Assembly (NCBI RefSeq): GCF_000018945.1
Contig: NC_011978.1
Coordinates: 1,210,729 to 1,274,728, forward strand
DNA: 64,000 nt
Direction: 5' to 3'
Source of the DNA: Thermotoga neapolitana DSM 4359
Lineage (GTDB): Bacteria; Thermotogota; Thermotogae; Thermotogales; Thermotogaceae
The translations under genes and the position numbers were made by a program. Shown piece after piece: positions 60,674 to 64,000 of the stretch; position 1 is the first letter of the stretch; each line of letters opens with the position of its first letter. The notes under the pieces are model-generated. The model worked only from the letters and a program-made list of their open reading frames with translations, ran no database searches and was not told the DNA's origin.

Positions 60674-61537
60674 CTGAACAGAGAGGTAGCGAATTTCTTC
60701 AGAAAATCTGTGATATTCGTCTTTTCCATCATTGGTATCCTCGCTCTTTTTCTTCTTGTGTTCTTTCTTGTGAAGGAGGCCTGGCCCGCCCTCGTGAAAG
60801 TCGGGGGCGAGCTTTTCACGAGTGTCTACTGGTACCCAACGGCAGATCCACCGGAGTACGGAATGCTCGCCATGATCGCGGGAACGCTTCTTTTGACGGC
60901 ATTCTCTTCTGCCATTCTTCTTCCCCTCGGTTATCTGGTAGCGTTCTTTCTCCACACGTACGCCAGAGATCTCGAAAAAAGCCTTGTAAGGACCACGGTG
61001 GAGTTCCTTGCTGGAACTCCTTCTGTGATCATAGGGCTTTTTGTTCTGTTCTACATCGCACCCATTCTGCTACACTTCGACATCTGGTCCACAGAGAATT
61101 TCCTTCTGGCCTCCATCGGTCTTGTTCTCACAGCACTTCCCTACACGGTTTCACTCTCACTGGAAGCGCTCGACTCTGTTGACATAGCCCTCGAGGAAAG
61201 TGCGCTCGCTCTCGGTGCCACCCGTTTCACAACAACTTTAAGGGTGACCACAAGGGCTGCCCTTCCCGGGATTCTCAACGCCTTCGTTCTCACCGTGAAC
61301 AGAGTGGTTGGTGAGACCATGATAGTCCTCATGGTGGGAGGAGGGGCCGCCATAATTCCACGTTCGCTCTTCGATCCCGTAAAACCCCTGACAGCAGCGA
61401 TCGCTAGCGAAATCGGTGAGGTTGCCGTCGGAAGTATGCATTATCATGTGCTCTTTGCGGCAGGTTTCATCCTTCTTGTACTCTCTCTTGTTCTGACGGG
61501 ACTTTCCAGATACATATCGAGGAGGCAGACAGGATGA
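60674..61537 (+). CDS. pstC: Phosphate ABC permease PstC
   Basis: About 287 residues with six membrane helices and the EAA-type loop (EESALALGATRFTTTLRVTT). The first possible normal start, GTG 60710, would cut into the first helix and has no ribosome-binding site. GGAGGG (60661-60666) points instead to CTG at 60674, giving (M)NREVANFFRKSVIF, a proper cytoplasmic start. If right, this is a rare CTG start. Confidence 0.85.
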   Translation: MNREVANFFRKSVIFVFSIIGILALFLLVFFLVKEAWPALVKVGGELFTSVYWYPTADPPEYGMLAMIAGTLLLTAFSSAILLPLGYLVAFFLHTYARDLEKSLVRTTVEFLAGTPSVIIGLFVLFYIAPILLHFDIWSTENFLLASIGLVLTALPYTVSLSLEALDSVDIALEESALALGATRFTTTLRVTTRAALPGILNAFVLTVNRVVGETMIVLMVGGGAAIIPRSLFDPVKPLTAAIASEIGEVAVGSMHYHVLFAAGFILLVLSLVLTGLSRYISRRQTG

Positions 61538-62364
61538 AGAAGGACCTGATCATCTCTTACGTGTTTCGTGTAGTTAGTTACGTGGTCTTTGCCGTTGTTT
61601 TGTTTCTTTTCGTTTCCATTGTTGCAGGAGGAGCGAAGTATTTCTCTCCCTCCTTCTTCCTGGACTATCCAAGAAGCGGTATGACAGAGGGAGGCATCTT
61701 TCCTGCCATCCTCGGAAGTTTCTATCTCATGGCTCTGACTTTCCTGATCTCGATTCCTCTTGGTATCTTCACAGGGGTGTTCCTTTCCGAATACGGAGAA
61801 AACGTTGTTGCAAGGTGGATAGATATCTCTCTGACGGCCCTGAGCGGAATTCCCTCGGTGGTTTACGGACTTTTTGGACTGGCGTTCTTCTGTGTGGCCC
61901 TTCAGTTTGGAACGTCCATGATCGCCGCTGCACTGACTCTTTCACTCATGACACTTCCTGTCATCGCATCTTCAACGAAGGAAACCCTCAAGGCCATACC
62001 CGTTGAGATAAGGGAAGCCGCACTGGCCCTCGGGGCAAAGAAAGAGGAGGTCATCTTCAAAGTACTCCTTCCAGCGGCGAGGAGAGGTATCATCACGGCC
62101 GTTCTCGTTGGAGGTGGGAGAGCCCTGGGAGAAACCGCTCCCGTTCTGCTCACGGGTGCGGTGTTCTACTCAACAGAACTTCCAAAGGGACTCTTCTCAC
62201 CTGTCATGACTCTTCCAACCCACATCTACTACATCACGGCAGCGTACGGTGAGTCCGCTCAGTGGATGGCAAAGGGAACAGCAGCCTTTCTGATGATAAT
62301 AGTTGCTCTGATATACGGTGCAGCTTTCTTTCTGAGGAGGAGAGAGAATGGAACCAATAATTGA
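61534..62364 (+). CDS. pstA: Phosphate ABC permease PstA
   Basis: 276 residues, six helices, with the loop [20 protein letters not shown] and [15 protein letters not shown] typical of PstA. Overlaps pstC by four bases (ATGA) and pstB by 17. With PstC it forms the channel for phosphate uptake. Confidence 0.93.
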   Translation: MKKDLIISYVFRVVSYVVFAVVLFLFVSIVAGGAKYFSPSFFLDYPRSGMTEGGIFPAILGSFYLMALTFLISIPLGIFTGVFLSEYGENVVARWIDISLTALSGIPSVVYGLFGLAFFCVALQFGTSMIAAALTLSLMTLPVIASSTKETLKAIPVEIREAALALGAKKEEVIFKVLLPAARRGIITAVLVGGGRALGETAPVLLTGAVFYSTELPKGLFSPVMTLPTHIYYITAAYGESAQWMAKGTAAFLMIIVALIYGAAFFLRRRENGTNN

Positions 62365-63103
62365 GATCGAAAACTTCAGCGCTTACTACGGTGATAAAGT
62401 GGCCGTCAAAAACGTGACGATGAAGATCTTCAAAAATCAGATAACCGCCATAATAGGACCATCCGGGTGTGGAAAGACCACGCTCCTCAGGAGTATAAAC
62501 AGAATGAACGATCATATACCCGGTTTCAGGGTGGAAGGGAAGATATACTTTAAAGGGCAGGACATATACGATCCGAAACTCGATGTGACGGAGTACAGAA
62601 AAAAGGTGGGAATGGTCTTTCAGAAACCCACTCCCTTTCCGATGTCGATCTACGACAACGTGGCGTTCGGTCCGAGGATCCATGGGACAAAAAGCAAGCA
62701 CGTACTCGACAGAATCGTTGAAGAATCTTTGAAGAAGGCTGCCCTCTGGGATGAAGTAAAATCGGAGTTGAACAAACCCGGAACGAAACTTTCTGGTGGC
62801 CAGCAGCAAAGGCTCTGTATAGCGAGGGCACTTGCAGTGGAACCCGAGGTGATCCTCCTCGACGAACCAACATCGGCCCTCGATCCGATTGCGACTCAAA
62901 GGATCGAAAAGCTTCTGGAAGAACTCTCTGAGAACTACACGATCGTGATCGTCACCCACAACATAGGACAGGCCATAAGGATCGCCGATTACATAGCCTT
63001 CATGTACCGGGGCGAACTCGTAGAGTACGGCCCCACGAGGGAAATTGTAGAAAGACCGAAGAGCAAACTCACCGAAGAGTATCTGACAGGAAAAATAGGA
63101 TGA
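62348..63103 (+). CDS. pstB: Phosphate ABC transporter ATPase PstB
   Basis: 251 residues: Walker [20 protein letters not shown] (the NRMND run is a PstB mark), signature [15 protein letters not shown], Walker [14 protein letters not shown], switch THN. ATG after GAGGAGAGAG. Powers PstCA. Confidence 0.95.
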   Translation: MEPIIEIENFSAYYGDKVAVKNVTMKIFKNQITAIIGPSGCGKTTLLRSINRMNDHIPGFRVEGKIYFKGQDIYDPKLDVTEYRKKVGMVFQKPTPFPMSIYDNVAFGPRIHGTKSKHVLDRIVEESLKKAALWDEVKSELNKPGTKLSGGQQQRLCIARALAVEPEVILLDEPTSALDPIATQRIEKLLEELSENYTIVIVTHNIGQAIRIADYIAFMYRGELVEYGPTREIVERPKSKLTEEYLTGKIG

Positions 63104-63116
63104 TGGAGGCGAAAGG

Positions 63117-63815
63117 ATGGTGGACCACGTTCATTTCGAAAGGGAACTGACCCTTCTGAAATCGGACGTTTCAAAGATGCTCTTTCTTGTTTCAGAATCT
63201 CTGAACGATGCGATAGAAAGCCTCGAAACCATGAACGAGACCCTCGCAAAAAAAGTGCTCGACTCAGACGATATGATAGATGAACTGAACAGGGAGATAG
63301 AGGAAAAGGCCTATCAGATCATAGCAAGGTACAACCCCATCCTCAAACAGCTCAGATACATCATCACTATCCTGAAGTTTTCCAACGACCTGGAAAGGAT
63401 CGGAGACCTTTCCTGCAACATCGCTGAGAAATGTCTGTTTCTCTCCGAAAGGAAGATCCGGTTTGAGATGCTGAAGGAAATAAAGGACATGTTCGGAAGT
63501 ACACTGAGGGTGGTTCAGGACTCTTTCAAGGCCTTTGTCGAAGAAGACGTGGACTCTGCCTACAGGCTCTGGAAGTTCGACGACGTGATCGATGAGATGG
63601 AAAGAAGGATCAGAAGGCTTGTCGTGGAGAAGATAAAAGAGGACGGAATACCGGCTGAACTTGCCCTGGTGTACATCCTCATAGCACGGGACCTGGAGAG
63701 GATAGGAGACCATGCGAACAATCTCTGCGAGGAAGTCATATACATTGAGACGGGAAAAAACATGAGGGAATTTTTGCGGGGTGTAAAGGATGGCAGTGAG
63801 GGTTCTGATAGCTGA
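63117..63815 (+). CDS. phoU: Phosphate signalling protein PhoU
   Basis: 232 residues, two similar three-helix repeats. The metal-binding motif E/DLERIGD appears as FSNDLERIGDLSCNIAEKC and ARDLERIGDHANNLCEEV. PhoU links the transporter to the phosphate two-component system and damps it when phosphate is plentiful. ATG follows GGAGGCGAAAGG. Overlaps the response-regulator gene by 26 bases. Confidence 0.94.
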   Translation: MVDHVHFERELTLLKSDVSKMLFLVSESLNDAIESLETMNETLAKKVLDSDDMIDELNREIEEKAYQIIARYNPILKQLRYIITILKFSNDLERIGDLSCNIAEKCLFLSERKIRFEMLKEIKDMFGSTLRVVQDSFKAFVEEDVDSAYRLWKFDDVIDEMERRIRRLVVEKIKEDGIPAELALVYILIARDLERIGDHANNLCEEVIYIETGKNMREFLRGVKDGSEGSDS

Positions 63816-64000
63816 GGACGATGAGGACATAAGAGGTGTTTTGAAGAGGTACCTTGAGGCTGAAGGATACGAATGTGACGAAGCGGGTTCACTCTTTGAT
63901 CTCAAAAAGAAACTCTCAGAGGGCGCCTACAACGTTCTCATTCTGGATCTTATGTTTCCAGACGGTGTTGCCATGGAAGAGATCCCGGAAATGAAGGTGT
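63790..64000 (+). CDS. Response regulator, PhoB/PhoP type (N-terminal part only)
   Basis: The first 70 codons are present. Receiver-domain start MAVRVLIAEDDEDIRGVLKR with the acidic pair, and the phosphorylation Asp in NVLILDLMFPDG. The rest, probably a winged-helix DNA-binding domain, lies past the window edge. Following phoU, it is most likely the regulator that binds the Pho-box-like repeat before pstS. ATG 63790 or GTG 63796 may be the start. Confidence 0.85.
   Translation, partial: MAVRVLIAEDDEDIRGVLKRYLEAEGYECDEAGSLFDLKKKLSEGAYNVLILDLMFPDGVAMEEIPEMKV

Overview
The window looks like chromosomal DNA of a Thermotoga species very close to T. maritima. Genes I recognise as T. maritima orthologues run in reverse order across it: the pst-phoU operon, [FeFe]-hydrogenase maturases hydE/hydG, gatAB, mutS2, a GH4 6-phospho-beta-glucosidase and metE on the right, and the stationary-phase peptide/radical-SAM island (TM1298-TM1336 in T. 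maritima, from memory) on the left. It is probably not strain MSB8: a multidomain GH10 xylanase of the XynA type sits between the pilin-like gene and the PLP-enzyme gene, whereas I recall XynA elsewhere in MSB8. Strong Shine-Dalgarno sites, many GTG/TTG starts, overlapping stop-start junctions and TTGACA/TATAAT promoters fit Thermotogales.

Left third (1-30,112), accessory. It opens with a membrane-protein fragment, a Rieske oxygenase-like gene and a decayed toxin-antitoxin-chaperone (TAC) module. Then come three related cassettes built for making and exporting modified peptides. The most complete (19,654 leftwards to 14,191) has a helical-repeat/HTH regulator, a divergent small hydrophobic peptide, a 31-residue Cys-rich peptide, an RNA hairpin, a radical-SAM/SPASM enzyme and two ABC exporter halves. 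A second (29,475 to 22,206) has the same front end with a new 29-residue two-Cys peptide, one radical-SAM enzyme, an ABC ATPase, four permease genes (one broken) and an exporter. A third (11,895 to 3,144) is the most rearranged: truncated radical-SAM gene, split permease, TnpB transposase debris, two intact radical-SAM genes, a 61-residue seven-Cys peptide, and an exporter broken by a 5-bp duplication. HicAB genes, intact and broken, lie after the regulators. Long near-identical stretches show that the cassettes arose by segmental duplication.

Middle (30,103-50,900), mostly core genes: aldo/keto reductase, RNase HI, metallo-hydrolase, RND exporter, methyltransferase, cupin, metE, a GH4 enzyme with a sugar kinase, mutS2 overlapping an FtsA-like gene, an orphan sugar-ABC ATPase behind a solitary Phd-type antitoxin, gatBA and a type IV pilin-like gene.

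Right (50,922-64,000): the xylanase is flanked by two copies of the same terminator hairpin, suggesting insertion. A PLP enzyme follows, then the hydrogenase-maturation operon with a leader able to form two mutually exclusive hairpins, one burying the ribosome-binding site. Next is an AAA ATPase whose upstream region carries repeated CGTTCT/AGAACG inverted repeats, and finally the phosphate operon pstSCAB-phoU-response regulator, with a Pho-box-like direct repeat over its promoter. I saw no tRNA, rRNA or CRISPR array, and no unexplained gene-free stretch over 300 bases.
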